Shown: positions 1-12,200, counted from the first letter of the stretch. The stretch: 64,000 bases of DNA from Boletus sp. NGJ (GCA_019096195.1 JAGTXK010000027.1:124001-188000); one strand, 5' to 3'. The notes: generated from the sequence alone by a model not told the origin. Program-made: numbers and translations.

Positions 1-221
1 TCACCGCCCGGGAGGGTTGGGGCAGAGGTGGTGGGCAGTGCGGCCGGTGAAATGCTACCCGTGCCTGGGAGCTTAACACCATCACGAGCACCGAAATCAG
101 GAGTGCGCTCTGGGAGAGCAGTGGTAGAGATGGTGGTTGTCGGCTTGGGGATAACGGGGAGGACTAAAGCAGCAGCGAAGCCAAGATACGCGAAAGCAAC
201 GAGCGACGAGGAGAAGCGCAT
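1..221 (-). CDS. Secreted protein, N-terminal part (runs off left edge)
   Basis: The minus strand reads from an ATG at 219-221 to the window edge without a stop, giving about 73 residues. The first 20 or so look like a classical signal peptide: MRFSSS, then a hydrophobic core (LVAFAYLGFAAALVLPV). After it comes a Pro/Thr/Ser-rich stretch (PTTTIST, ALPTTSAPTLPGG) typical of a mature secreted or linker region. A TATA-like box lies about 86 bp upstream of the ATG. No enzyme family can be named from this fragment; a small secreted protein or the start of a secreted enzyme are both possible. The rest of the gene lies outside the window. Confidence 0.55.
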   Translation of the reverse strand, partial: MRFSSSLVAFAYLGFAAALVLPVIPKPTTTISTTALPERTPDFGARDGVKLPGTGSISPAALPTTSAPTLPGG

Positions 222-1144
222 GGCGTCTGGGTATGGAGGAAAGAGCAGTGTGGTGAGGGACTGGAGGTAAGAAAGAAAACTGATGTTGATGGATGCTCTG
301 GTCGTCCTTTATACATTCTTTAGCCGAGAAAGTGGAGCTCGCATGTTCTGGCGAACACTCACCGCAACGCATGGCGCAAACGCTGCCATGATGCTTAACG
401 TCACTCACGTTCCCTCTACCGCTCAACGTGCTTCAATCCCTTCCTCAGTTTCCGCGATTCCTCATTTATAAGCTCGCCAGCCGATACTCGGAGTGCGAGA
501 GTCTAGCAGTTTTCAAGTCGATATGTCGTTACAGCAAATGTCTTCCAGTTGAACGCATCAAGGTATCCATGTCCGACAGACGGGAGAAGGCCCGGATCCG
601 CAAGACGTGTAACGTTATCGCTTGACGACTCCACCATATATAAGTCGAAGGCCCAGAAAAGTCATGAAGTCAAATGGGGAATAAACCACTACACAACCAT
701 GCTAACCAAAATTCAGCTCTCCAACAAGTTTTTCGTGATATAGGCTAATAGGACGCCAGCATTGTGATATCGCGAAACTTTGCAGCTCTCGTGCACGCTG
801 ATTTATCGATCGGCTGGTGAGCGTGAAACATACTATTCTTTTAAAGATTCATGGATCTTTGAGCGGTATTGACCGACGATCAGCGTCCAGTTGGCCGTTG
901 GATTTGGTTAAAACTTCATGTGCCAGCACGTTAGACTGGGGGCTGTGTACAACAAATATGAGCACTGCAGAGGGATGTTGACTCACAATGCTTTAGCACT
1001 CAAAATTCCTAGGTCGTGAGCAGAAGATTCAAGGCGACGTACTGCCGAGCCACTAGTAGAACACCTGAGGATAAATTTCCTTACGTAATGCAAATTACTC
1101 ATTTTCCTTCCACTGAAACAGTACGGCACATGTCTTTTGCCAAC
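222..1144. other. Intergenic region between divergent genes
   Basis: Apart from the TATA-like box at 307-313 nothing coding is convincing. Short open frames here have no recognisable protein character. The stretch should hold the divergent promoters of the left-edge secreted protein and of the Cbp3 gene. Confidence 0.5.
307..313 (-). promoter_or_regulatory. TATA-like box for the left-edge secreted protein
   Basis: The minus strand reads TATAAAG here, about 86 bp upstream of the ATG at 221. The spacing suits a core promoter of a strongly expressed fungal secreted-protein gene. Assignment rests on position and motif only. Confidence 0.35.
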
Positions 1145-2458
1145 ATGGCTTCACGTTCATTACTTTCAAGTCGGATTGGCGCAGTACCGAGGTGTGCCCG
1201 ACTGCCAGCTCGTCAACACGTCCGATTACTGCTCTCCGCGCCGCCATCAAAGCAGCCAGAGCCGGCTGCACCACCAAACGCGTCAGGCAAGGAGCAGTCA
1301 TGGCTAACACACAAAGTCAAGGCAAATCCCGCCCTATACGCCATCTTTCTCGGCTTCGCACATGCTCTTGGATACGGTTCGCCCAAACAGCTCGCAAACA
1401 GACGCGTACTACACATGTATAACATCCTATGCGCGGCGCGTGCGGACCAAGAAGTCGACTTTTGGAGAAGAGGTATCACTGCCCGGTTTTTCGCTCCATA
1501 GTCTTACTCATGTTTCACGGAACGATCTCTCCAGAATGTGCACTCCCTCCCACCTTCCAATCCTGGTTTACCGTCACTAATCTGCACGTATGGCTGCTCA
1601 CCGTCCGTTTACGGGCCCTTCCTGCACCCCACGGATTGAACCACATACAAGGGTTGATAGATCACTTTTTCCAAGACGTCGAAGAGCGCATCCGTGCCGT
1701 GCTTCAGCCTGGCGTTCTTCCATCCCGTTCGACATTAGACCCATCCCTCGCACCAACCGCATCGTCCGAACTCAAACATAGTAAATATGTTTCTCCCTAT
1801 CCCAACAACACTTTCTATACCTTCCCTTCTCCCATTCCGCCACCCGACACGTTCCCATCCCCGGCTGCGTATGCCAAAGCAGAGAAAAGAGCAAGAGCCC
1901 CAGAGAGACTTGTGACGAGGCACATGAAGATATTTAAGGAACAGTGGGCCGGGCTGGGCATGAGCATGGACTTGGGGCTTGTAAGAGGGGACGCAGAGAT
2001 GGCAGCTGCAGTTTGGAGAAACCTTCTAGGCGGAAGAGGGGCGAGAGGGGTGTCCGTTTCTGGGGTGGGTACAAACCCGAGCCCGAGCGAGGCCAAAGAC
2101 GCAAGTAAGCCAGAGTTCAGACGTTCTGTAAACCTCGTTGGAGGTCTCATAGAGAACGTGGAGAAAATCGATGTCGATGAAGAGGAGGCCAGAGACGACC
2201 TGAGTGGTGTTTATGACTTTGGTACGAACGAGAACGATCGGTGAGATTTTCAACGTAACTTGTCAGTGTATTGCTCCGTCGCTCACTGATGTCAGGTATA
2301 TTGGTTATCCGGAGCTCATGGAAACGCTCGTCGTTTATCTCAGACGTGAGGTGCAGCGACTCGAGCGGATTCCCGACGAAGTCATCCTCGGACCGCGTGT
2401 AGTGGGCAGGGAAGGCGAGGGAGTGAAGAAGCTGGTATGGGGAAAGGTGAGACCTTAG
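1145..2458 (+). CDS. CBP3: Cbp3-type ubiquinol-cytochrome c chaperone (mitochondrial)
   Basis: Assembly factor for complex III; in yeast Cbp3 with Cbp6 binds the mitoribosome exit and newly made cytochrome b. Three exons (1145-1472, 1535-2240, 2296-2458) give about 398 residues, with introns of 62 and 55 bp and matching phases. The N-terminus is an Arg/Ser-rich, acid-free mitochondrial presequence (MASRSLLSSRIG). The family core is plain: FQSWFTVTNLHVWLLTVRLR, then GLNHIQGLIDHFFQDVEERIR, then RHMKIFKEQWAGLGMSMDLG. An in-frame ATG exists at 1130, but the one at 1145 has the better context (AAC before ATG, G at +4). A C-terminal exon adds YIGYPELMETLVVYLRRE. Regulation is not visible. Confidence 0.9.
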
Positions 2459-2867
2459 AGAGCTTTATGCAGCGGGTAATGTGGTATATTCATGTATCAC
2501 GAAAATGCATTATCCATTTCGCATCATCAGAACATACCTCGGCTGCATCCGTACTGTAGTATACCGATATTTCCATTGACATAGAGGAACGCACCTTCTT
2601 ATTTTGTGCTCGGCCGGGTCTGCGATCGGGGACTTCGACCACCAGACACTTGACTATGAAGATATTCTCTGAAACGTTGAAGAGCGGAGTAACTTTGCGC
2701 CGGAAACCGTTAACATGGCCTTAAAATATGGGCCTAGTAGCCAACGGCTACTCATGTGCATGGGGAACGATCGGGCGGCCCGAACATGTCCGGCGCCCTC
2801 GAATCATCGCAAGGTCAGGATGCCTCCTCTGTGGTGATCTCACTGTCAGCTCCGCTTCGTACGAACA
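2459..2867. other. Intergenic, Cbp3 to PxpA-like gene
   Basis: About 400 bp holding the 3' end of the Cbp3 transcript and the promoter of the next gene. I see no coding potential or RNA gene. Confidence 0.5.
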
Positions 2868-4259
2868 ATGTCGAAACAACTGCGCGCCACGGTCAATTGT
2901 GACATGGGGGAGGTGACGCTGATAGATCATCTAGTGTGAGTTCTGACTGATTTGGAATCATTCGGTCCAGGGTTTCTCTCTATACGCGATGGTGAGTAGC
3001 GCCGGGATACTTGGTATCGTTAGCGCTGCTTGGTCTAAGTTAGTGACGTACGGACACAGGGTGACGATGAGGGCCTCATGAAGACCATTCACTTGGCCAA
3101 CATTGCCTGTGGATTCCACGCATCGTTAGCTTAAGAACCGGTCATAGGGACTAGATATCCTGACCACTACGCTGATTTTGACCACTTCTAGAGACTTCTC
3201 GGTCATGAATAAGACCGTGGTTCTCGCCAAAGCTAACAACGTCCTCGCTGGCGCTCACCCCTCTCTTCCTGACCTGCAAGGCTTCGGACGGCGCGAGATG
3301 GCTGTCGAACCGGTGAGACGATCTGCTCTATTGCAGTCGATGGAGCTGATGCTGTGTTGGTCGTCATCCACTCCAGGACGAGCTCGCGTCTTGCTTCATC
3401 TACCAGGTTGGCGCTTTGGACGGCTTCCTGAAGCGTCACGGACTCCCGCTTAATCACGTCCGTATTCTGGTTATCGGAAATGCAGGCCGGCCCTACTTCT
3501 TTTCGTCTTCTTCTAGATCAAGCCACACGGTGCTATATACGGACAAACCGCACGCAACATCGACCTCGCCCGTGCCGTCGTTGGCGTAGCAAAGGTTTTC
3601 AACGGCAGTGCGGCTCAGCCCGACACGGGGGTCGCATTCATGGGTCTTGCAGGTACTGCGCACCAGCAAGCGGCAGAGGAGTTGGGTGTGCCGTTCATCG
3701 CGGGTAATACTGTCCCTTTCCCTTTTCCTTGCTCTCCGCAGTTCACACTGCTGATCGCAAACGGGATAGAGTGGTTCGCAGACCTCGACTATAGTGACGA
3801 AGGAAAGCTGTTGATCACAAAGTACGCCAGTGATTAGCCTGAAATCCCTCCCTTCGTTACTGACTTATTCCGCGACTCGATGTATTCTTGCGACGGCGAC
3901 GATAGGAAGCACGATCCTGTCACGCTCAAAGTGGTCCGACAGCGAGTAAGTCTCCCTCGAGAACGGAATGGGCTCATATCGCTGACGGCCAACGTCATAC
4001 TTGGCCCCTAACATCACCCCCATAAGGTCCATAATCTGCTCGACTTGCATGTGGTGACTACCGTGGGCGGCAAACTCTTGCCCATCGATCATAATGTCTC
4101 TGAGGTGTCAATTTGCTGTCATTCCGATACGCCCGTAAGTGTTGACGATCACCCTTCCGTGTGCTGCACCTGATATGCCTCGTGTCACAGGGTGCGGTTG
4201 AGATTGCGCAGGCAGTCAAGGGGTTAGTAGACGAAAGCAACAAGGTGCTTGACTTGTAG
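2868..4259 (+). CDS. LamB/YcsF family protein (PxpA-like 5-oxoprolinase subunit A)
   Basis: In bacteria PxpA works with PxpB and PxpC as an ATP-dependent 5-oxoprolinase; the fungal homologue of Aspergillus lamB belongs to lactam utilisation. Ten exons (2868-2912, 2971-2991, 3060-3124, 3192-3312, 3377-3457, 3517-3703, 3770-3821, 3906-3945, 4027-4134, 4191-4259) give 262 residues, the usual family length. Family motifs appear in order: VNCDMGE at the N-terminus, [56 protein letters not shown] and [15 protein letters not shown]. Exon 2 is only 21 nt. The exon 5 donor (GTCCGT, 3458) was chosen because it restores the conserved NHIKPHG; a later donor would add three residues. A HyuA-type oxoprolinase gene follows 9.3 kb downstream on the same strand. 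Confidence 0.88.
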
Positions 4260-4651
4260 GGACGATGAGCCGTCCATATTGTAGAAGGTGAACAAAGATT
4301 GTAGAAGATGAAGGAACAATGAAACTGTACCGATTTCAACGGTTACATCGTAATTGTGTCCACCCTGTACACGTGCAGTTGTGGTGATTGCTCATGGGAT
4401 TAGTAGTTGCCAGAGTACTTTTATCCTCACTACACTCTTTGGTCTGCCTAGGCCCGGGGAAGATGAATACTTAGTGCAAGTTGCCCGTATGGGAGATTAA
4501 ATAAATAATAGTTACCTGGGAATGGCATATGTCGGTTACTGCCGGAGCCATGTGATTGGCTCAACTTCGAGAGTCTCATCCACGCGTCTGCCCGCCGCAT
4601 AACTGTTGACGGTCCTTCATCCCCTTGATCATATTCGATTCCTCGACGACA
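4260..4651. other. Intergenic, PxpA-like gene to Sdh4
   Basis: About 390 bp, with the promoter of the Sdh4 gene expected here. No gene, repeat or clear regulatory element was recognised. Confidence 0.45.
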
Positions 4652-5383
4652 ATGTCCGCATCAATTTTGTTGCGTTCAACATTGCCCAGAACATTCACTT
4701 CTACCACCGGCCGCAATGTTTCGTGGTCAACCCTCCAAGGCATGCCTTTTGCGATCTCTCACAATACGAATAACTCAGGTGTAGTTATAGCGAGACGTGC
4801 TGCCAGCTCGTCGACTCAGTACGTTCCTGGTGGACGTAAGTTCTGCTGCGTTTATCTCATCCAGCCCCACGTCTTCACACGTGCTTTCAGCAATCTACAA
4901 GGGAACCGTCAATGACCCGACAACCTTTCCTCCTCCCTCAAAGACCCACGGCTCTTACCACTGGGCATTCGAGCGCCTTTTGTCTGCGGCGTTGTTGCCC
5001 ATGACCGCGGCAGCCTTTGCAACGTCTGGCACGGCTTACCCTGTCCTCGATGGTCTCTTGGGTATCTCACTCGTGATGCACAGTCACATCGGGGTAGGTA
5101 ACATCGCGAACTGTTTTAGGCACTTTACATCGCTAACCTCTTGATGTGGAGTTCGATGCCATCCTCGTCGACTATCTCCATGAGCGCAAGTTCCCCATCC
5201 TTGGTCCCTTGACGACCTGGACACTCAGGGCCACGACCGTCGGAGTTTTGGTTGGCGTTTATCAGTTTAACACAAATGACATTGGTGCGTTTTCCTTTGT
5301 TGTTCTGATGTCGTATGAGTTGTTGGGAACTGAGTCCCGTCATAGGTCTAACTGAGCTGATCACTAAAGTTTGGATTGCGTAG
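4652..5383 (+). CDS. SDH4: Succinate dehydrogenase membrane anchor subunit (CybS/Sdh4)
   Basis: Small membrane anchor of mitochondrial complex II, which carries electrons from the Fe-S subunit to ubiquinone. Exons 4652-4835, 4891-5093, 5152-5284 and 5346-5383 join in phase to 185 residues. The N-terminus is a presequence rich in Ser, Thr and Arg (LLRSTLPRTFTSTTGR). The CybS core follows: KGTVNDPTTFPPPSKTHGSY, HWAFERLLSAALLPMTAAAF, a second membrane span around VLDGLLGISLVMHSHIGFD, and DYLHERKFP, then a third span (TTVGVLVGVYQFN). The His in HSHIG and the Asp-Tyr of VDY match the heme- and quinone-site positions of the family. The last exon encodes only about a dozen residues (LTELITKVWIA). 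Confidence 0.9.
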
Positions 5384-5546
5384 ATCCTAGGAACTTAGTT
5401 GTGTATTGAGGTCTTCAGCCATTACTTTGTCTCCAAGTAGCACAACACTATTATAACAATGTTCTTGGAAAAAATCAAGGCTCACATTCTCCACATGCGA
5501 ATGAATGGAAACCTTTATCAACTCAAAAAGCCGTGGCATAATAAGA

Positions 5547-5627
5547 GCCCGCTTAGCTCAGTGGTAGAGCGCGTCACTTGTAAAATCGATTATGATGAGG
5601 TCGGTTGTTCAATCCAGCCAGTGGGCA
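5547..5627 (+). tRNA. tRNA-Thr(UGU) with a short intron
   Basis: A full cloverleaf can be drawn. The acceptor GCCCGCT pairs with AGTGGGC, the D arm is GCTC-AGTGGTA-GAGC, the anticodon stem CGTCA pairs with TGATG, and the T arm is GGTTG-TTCAATC-CAGCC. The anticodon loop begins C-T-TGT-A, so the anticodon is UGU (threonine). Sixteen nucleotides separate the stem strands, leaving an intron of 9 nt after position 37. A run of ten T follows directly as a polymerase III terminator. Confidence 0.9.
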
Positions 5628-5630
5628 TCC

Positions 5631-5640
5631 TTTTTTTTTT
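5631..5640 (+). terminator. Polymerase III terminator of tRNA-Thr
   Basis: Ten consecutive T on the coding strand start 3 nt after the discriminator base of the tRNA, the standard RNA polymerase III stop. Confidence 0.85.
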
Positions 5641-7103
5641 CGTTGTCCATCACCAGGAACGCGAGTATGCGGTGATTTCTTACCTGAGGCCTGAGGTGTC
5701 TTCTTCACGTGGTTTGAACTTCAATTGACTTTGCGATTGGTTGAATCGATATCAGATGTAGGTAGACAACCCAATCTGACTCATGAAAATTGGCTCGTAA
5801 ATATTGACTTCGGGTGACGATGGGTCGGCCGCGCGTGAATGTCTTTCGCAAGAGGGGACATTTACTCATTTACTAACTGTACGCATCCATAGAAACAAAG
5901 GATGTCTTTACCAGGCATGCAGTGACAACTGTGGAGGTTTGAACGACTGACTCGACTTCTTAAAAGCTTTCTTGCCAGTGGCCCAGGGCGGTTCCAGAGT
6001 TATAATGCCATACTTTTTAATCATTTGTCTGTTAATCTTTGCTCCCGCTACGGTAGTAGTGGGTTTTTTCATCCCTCAAGCTCAAGTCGGATAATTGAAT
6101 TAATCCTACACTATCCTTTCTACCCTTTTCCGAAGAGCTCCGCGGGAAGCAGGACGGTCAGCTACTCAGGGTCGTCGTTTGCCTTGACAAGTGACCCGAT
6201 TGGTGTGGTCGTTGTGCTTGACAACGATCCGGCTCAACATTGACTCGGACTTTTCGCATGAAGAGTAACGCATACATACCGCGCCGGGAACGCGACGTGC
6301 ACAAATTTATCATGGCACATCCTCTTCACACTTAAATGTTTCCCATGCCACAGAAGAAGCCAGCTTCATGCACTAGTGAGCTTCTGCGGTATCAACGAGG
6401 GCACTGCCAGGTAATGTTTTCCGTTTCCGACCTTTGCACGAATACCTCATTCTAGAGTTCGTGGGCCGCCCTGTGCATGATACATCCTCCACGAGGACAC
6501 CTTTGTATCCACCAGGTGACACTACTACTATGAATTACATTGACCATGGTCACATGGCTCCGCACGACAATCTAATGTTCCGAACATGGGTCTGCATCTA
6601 TTCAAAGCCAAAATTCACATACCGCAACTCTCCTCTAACTCATCCGAGTCGTCCTTGGATGCCGTGTGATTACATCGTGCAGATGATCAACCAGCGCTTA
6701 AGTGGTTGGTCTTTCTCTGCACAACCCATGACTTGTACAATAATCAATCAGTAAATCTTCCTTTTGAATCAAGCTCTGGGACAGGCAGCTCTATCGTGAG
6801 TCATAACCGTACTTGCGGAGCAGTGAGTGTATTCATTCTTGCTTACTCTGCTGCAGGATCGACAAGTTGCATTGATAACCATTATCCCCGGAAACGTGAA
6901 GCTATGCTCCCGTGGATCTCAGCCTGAGCCACTCGGGTCAGGATGGGAACTTGGCCCTCACCACATGGTACATTGAATCGCGTGGTGCGTTTTCATTCGT
7001 CGCCATATCAGTGCCCTCACTTGAAACCTGAGGCACATAAATACAATGTATGGAAACACATTAAATCAGCACCACAGCCTTTCCTGGTGCAGCTCTAATC
7101 ATT
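5641..7103. other. 1.46 kb without an assignable gene
   Basis: Several short open frames occur between 6025 and 6930, and splice-like signals (for example GTAATG at 6412 and CTGCAG at 6852) could join pieces on the plus strand. I could not build a phase-consistent model with any recognisable domain. A small lineage-specific gene or a decayed one is possible at 6340-6960. The last 100 bp should hold the promoter of the GH16 gene. Confidence 0.35.
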
Positions 7104-8803
7104 ATGAAGTTCTCGACCACAAACGGATGGCTTGTTCTCCCGTCCCTCGTTGGATTTGCGTTGGCGGGCGCGACGTACAGTCTCAGCGATAGCATCGTTG
7201 GCGAGGGCTTTTACAGTTCCTTCACTTTCGAAGCTATCCCCGATCCCACCAACGGTCGTGTGTAGGTAATGTCATATTTATTCACGATGCATTTCTTACC
7301 ATGCGCTCTCTATCCAGGAACTACGTTGACGAGGCTACCGCTCAAAACTTGAACCTCACGTATGCTACAAGCGACACTTTCATCATGCGTGCAGACGATA
7401 CTACCGTCCTCTCGTCAAGCAGCCCGGGACGGAATTCCGTTCGGATCCGTTCTAATAATCAATACGCTACTCACGTTGCAGTGTATGCATGCCCACATGT
7501 TCTGGATTCGGTACATTTGGGTGACTTGTATTTCCTTTTAGGTTTAACATGCCACACATGCCACAAGGATGCGGGTAAGTTTCATTCTATTACAGTACTC
7601 GTCAGATCTATATTTTGTATATCTGATTGACGCTCAAAGCACGTGGCCTGTAAGTTTTGCTTCCGTATCGCTGGTACTCAGATGAGGAATGTGGAGCTGA
7701 CATTCGGATCTAGGCCCTCTGGGAGACTGATGAGTCTAACTGGCCCGATGGCGTACATGTGCACACATTACAGAAGGTTTCCGGAACTAACCAGTTTTGC
7801 AGGGTGAAGTCGATATTGTTGAGGGTGTGAATGACGTAGAACCGAATCAATCAACACTCCATACGAGTGCTAGTCAGTAGATTTGCTCTCCACCACTAAA
7901 CTCGGAATTGACGTCATTAATTCTAGACTGCTCGATCCCCGCTTCTGCCAGTGGTGTTACGCAGCTCGGGTAAGGGGAAGGTACACATGTTTTGATCGTC
8001 TCTGCTCAATGTTTGTGTAGGACGACGGTTGGTACAGACTGCGATGCTGAAGGTGTGTAGTACTCGAATCCCTTGTTTTACCGCGTAACTTACCATGATC
8101 AGTCAATGGCAATGCGGGGTGCGGGGTGCAATTGACCGAGGACGACAATAGCTTTGGCCCTGGTTTCAACAGTATCGATGGTGGATGGTACGTACTTTGG
8201 TTTTGCAAGTCAAAGAAGGGTTTCAGCAAAACCCTCCAGGTATGCGATGGAGCGCACAAATACCTACATCAGTGTCTGGTTCTGGGAACGCGGTGATACA
8301 TCTGCGCCTAGTGATATGACCAGTGGTGCTATCACTATCGACACAAGTAACTGGGCAAGTCGTAGCTTCCATCCCTCCAGGCATTCCCTAAAAGTTTGGT
8401 TTTTTTTTACAGGGAACACCCGCTGCATACTTCCCCAACACGGACTGTGACTTGGAAACCCACTTCGATACCAATAACATCATTATTAACCTGACTTTCT
8501 GTGAGTCTCTCTCTCGAACATCCTCGCGTGGATTTAGAGGACTTAATTGTATGGAGGCGGCGACTGGGCTGGTAACTCGGCTGTTTATGCCGCATCTGGG
8601 TGCCCCTCGGATTGCGTTGGTACGTGGTTTTCTCGCTCCTAACCCGAACAACTAAAGGTCTTCCGCCTCCCTCCAGACTACGTGAACGGTAAGTCACAAG
8701 GACCATTTCATGTCCTCGTCGCTAATTCCGACCGGTTGTAGGCAACCCAACAGCTTTCACTGATGCATACTTCCAATTCACATCGATTAACATTTATGAA
8801 TAG
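7104..8803 (+). CDS. Secreted GH16 endo-beta-1,3(4)-glucanase-like enzyme
   Basis: Glycoside hydrolase family 16 enzymes cut beta-1,3/1,4-glucans in cell walls or plant material. Fourteen exons (7104-7261, 7318-7482, 7542-7574, 7640-7649, 7714-7752, 7803-7872, 7927-7969, 8021-8052, 8103-8187, 8240-8354, 8413-8500, 8557-8619, 8677-8688, 8742-8803) give 324 residues, all phases matching. A signal peptide opens the protein (WLVLPSLVGFALAG). The GH16 signature is intact: CGTWPALWE, then GGEVDIVEG, with the two catalytic Glu and the intervening Asp of the ExDxxE motif. Exons 4 and 13 are only 10 and 12 nt. The intron at 8355-8412 starts with GCAAGT rather than GT. Many Cys (NCSIP, TDCDAE, NAGCG, TDCD, SGCPSDC) suggest disulfides. 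Laminarinase-like activity is inferred from the family. Confidence 0.93.
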
Positions 8804-9291
8804 GGCCTCAGTGATACCGAAAGCGATTGTATTTTAGACACGTAAGATCACGAAGTCTCGTTGTGTTGAAAAATTACTTATATATGCATGCTACGTGTGA
8901 TTATCTCCTCCCCAACTGCTTTTGTAGATGGCTCCTTTTTACACCGCGTGATGCGCAACTTCATTGTGTGTACATAAAATGCTGCCCCGGTCGTGAACAA
9001 AGCGGTAGGACTCTACAAAATAGCCATATGTATGGTGCGTTAGCGTGGTTAGCACGAGGGTGGCAAGTTATGGGTGTGAGCGTGATGTTAATGCGATCGA
9101 TTTTGATGTTGTGCGGTAGTAAGTACGGGACTGGGTCTCGGTGCCTTAAGTTCAAATTCTCAGACTAGTCTGGGTTCGAGTGTGAGAAATTGGCGCTCAC
9201 ACTTCCTCCGCACCTTCCAAACCGTTTTTAAGGTCGTTCTATCGGGTACATCCGCGAGTGCCCGTTCTCCCTTTTTCTCCCTCCTTTCTCC
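8804..9291. other. Intergenic, GH16 to Msb1-like gene
   Basis: About 490 bp. One open frame (8827-9168) has no protein-like character. The last 100 bp are C/T-rich (from about 9230), as in promoters of many fungal housekeeping genes. Confidence 0.45.
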
Positions 9292-12200
9292 ATGCCCAGC
9301 TTATTCTCGCGTTCAAGGACAACCTCGACACCAGGCAAGCAATCTTCCGGCAGTGCTCCCATAGCCACCACACAGTCCGCCTACGATGAGTTCGGCCGCG
9401 TGTCTGGCTCCCGCTCTCCTCTCCCAGTGGCCTCGAAAAAGGACGGGGGAAAGGAGAAGAAGAAAGGCCAAGATAGCAAGTCCAGGGCGCGCACGTTGAG
9501 CTCACCCAAACAGGACCACGATGTAAGCGACCTCGTTGCTCAGATACCAGACGGCAGTTTCCTCCCTCTCAATCTCGATCGACCTCGTGACGAATCTGGC
9601 GAGGAAAAGACCTTGGAGCACGATTATGGCTATCTTTCTTACGAGCGCCATGTCATCCTTGGTCTCGACGACGTGGCGCGACTCGTGGACGTCGTTGCCA
9701 TCGAACTCGGCACCCGCTGCCTCACAACGCCTTTCATTTTCTCCACACTTGCTCTTGATATCTCCTCCTCGGCGATCAAGCGCCTCATTCGCGCCTTCCT
9801 GGATACCTGCGCCAATCCCTCTTCTGGAGAGGCAGAACATCGCTGGCGTGAAGAAGCTCGCTTCGCAGGCCCACATGAGCTGGGCATGTGCATCCGCTGG
9901 GGTCTTGCACGGGTCGTAAGGGTAGTTGGTGGACAAGCGGTCCGCGGTCTTATCTCTTGGGAACATTATGTGCAATTCCGTGACTCAGAAGCTGGTATGC
10001 ATCATTCCATCCTCCCTTGAGCTTTTCACAGACACGAGGCGTCGACCGCTAATTATTTCCCTCGGTCCCTCAACAGCGCTCAACTACCCTCCGACGCACT
10101 TTGCAACCTTTTTACCGCCGTTACCTCCGGTTTTAAGGACAATTCTATGGACTCTGTTGAGTCTCCTCATTCGCTTCACGGCGTACAGCGCATCTTCTGG
10201 TCACACCCCGCCGACACTCTCTCCTCTATTCGGACCATTGCTTTTCGGCTTGGGTCCCGCCTGTCTCTCGTTCCATCACACCTACATTCATTATCTTCGT
10301 GCTGTGAACGCCATGGAACACATCATGCTGGCATTCGTCCGGTGGCAGGACGCACCCAAGGCCCCAGGTGTGCGTTCTGACATCAACACCAGCATCACCT
10401 TTGGGAGTGCAACCACTCTTGGCGTTCCCACCCGTCTCAAAGATTGGATTAGAGGATACCCCTCCATGTTAACTTCTTTCCACATAAAAGAGAAACAGGA
10501 TAAACCGCAAGCACGTCGCGGGGCACGGACGATGCGCGTGGTTAGCGTCCGTCGTAACGTCCGGATGTACTCGCCAGACTTGGTCAAGACGGCTGCCAGC
10601 TGGGCGTCGGCCCCTCGATTTGGTCAGGATGGCAGTCGTGGATTGGTTGGTTCAAAGGAATGGGAGCGTATTGCACCCTCTGCGCTGAAGCTACCACCAC
10701 GTTACTCGGAAGGATATAAGAAGAGAATGGACATGCCTCCGAATTTCCACCCCTACACAGCTCCCACAATTGGGACGTCATCTGCTACATCGAGTACTTC
10801 GTCAGCGTCGGCGTCGAACGATGTGAAAGATAAACCTGGTCTGGGTATCAGGGAAGGCGAGGATCGCTTTAGAAACCTGACCGAGCTCAAGTGGGGTGAA
10901 TTCGAGGCCATGGGTTTCGGGTCGCTGGAGGCTGATGAGAAGAAGCTCCAGTTTGACCTGACCGAGAGTGAAAGGATGGTAAGTTCATGAGGACGGCTAG
11001 TATGGCATGGGCTGAGCCTCTCGACAGTCTCCCTCAACTAAACGTACGACGATGAACTGGAACGACTTTTCTGCCATTGGTTTCAACCGCACGGATGCTC
11101 GCCTCAGCGCTACACTTCAGTTCAGTTCCCCCGTTGTCCATTCCATCTCGTCGTGGCCAACCCAAAACGCGAGCATCACCAAAAAACTGAAGAAGACTCA
11201 GCGTGCCCTTCCTCCGTTCGGTTGGGACACCGAACCCGTCATGGGATCCGAGGAAATGGTTGAGGAAGCGTTCATGGATGTGTTTTGTGACTTGGTGTAT
11301 GGAGGTGGGTGGATGGACATAGAACGTGGCGAGGACACTGACAGGGAGTGCAATTGGGCCCTGGTAAACCTTGATATTTTGTTCTAATGGAGTCTCTTGC
11401 TTACCTATATTACACAGATTGAGTTTAAGTCCCTCCCGCTCAGCAAGAACTCGGCTCACGGAGGTGATCCACGCACCGCAGCCACCATCTTTCTCTTCGA
11501 AGAGTTCGTGCCGTTGGAGTACAGGCAGCAACTTGCGAAGGACTCTGGGACCAAGCGTCGGTTGCCCTTTCTGTTTTCGCCGTCCAGCAAATCAAGGCCG
11601 TGGAAACCTGCTGCGACGTTGAACGGTCGACCTTATGTTGTGGGACACGTTCCCAAAAGTCCAACCCTCCGCGAGGTGGAATTTGAGGGTATGCTGAGGT
11701 CCAATGGCAGCAAAATACTCACGCTGTCGAAAGCAGCTCCTACGGTCACGATCTCCCCGGGGACGCATGGAGAGAGTGACCATACTGTACACTCGCGACC
11801 GGGTACTGTGGGCTCTCGTCATGCCTCTCCAGTAAGGCTATTGGAGCGTGTGGCTTCGGACACTCCCCTCACCCCTGGAAATACCAAGCGGCGGTTTCGG
11901 ATTCCTGTGCCCAGCCCGTCTGTAGTGCGGCGCTCAACGCTAGTGCCAGCTGAGTACTCGACTGTGGATTTTGAGACGCGCTTAGCGAGTTACAGTGATG
12001 ATGAATTGAACGAGAGCTGCAGCATGAAGGCACTCACACCCGCTGAGAAGCAGGAACGGAGGATGTCAAGAGATGACGCCTGGGTGGATATACTCGTTGC
12101 TGCTCACAGTCGTAGGATGGGGTCGCAGGAGGCAGAACGCCGACCAGGGGGAAAGGTCCTCAAAGGAGGGCGATCTGATCCCGAGTTGGCGAGTCAAGAA

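Noticed and set aside
9502-9975. 157-codon minus-strand frame inside the Msb1-like gene
   Set aside because: Fully antisense to conserved coding sequence, with no recognisable domain.
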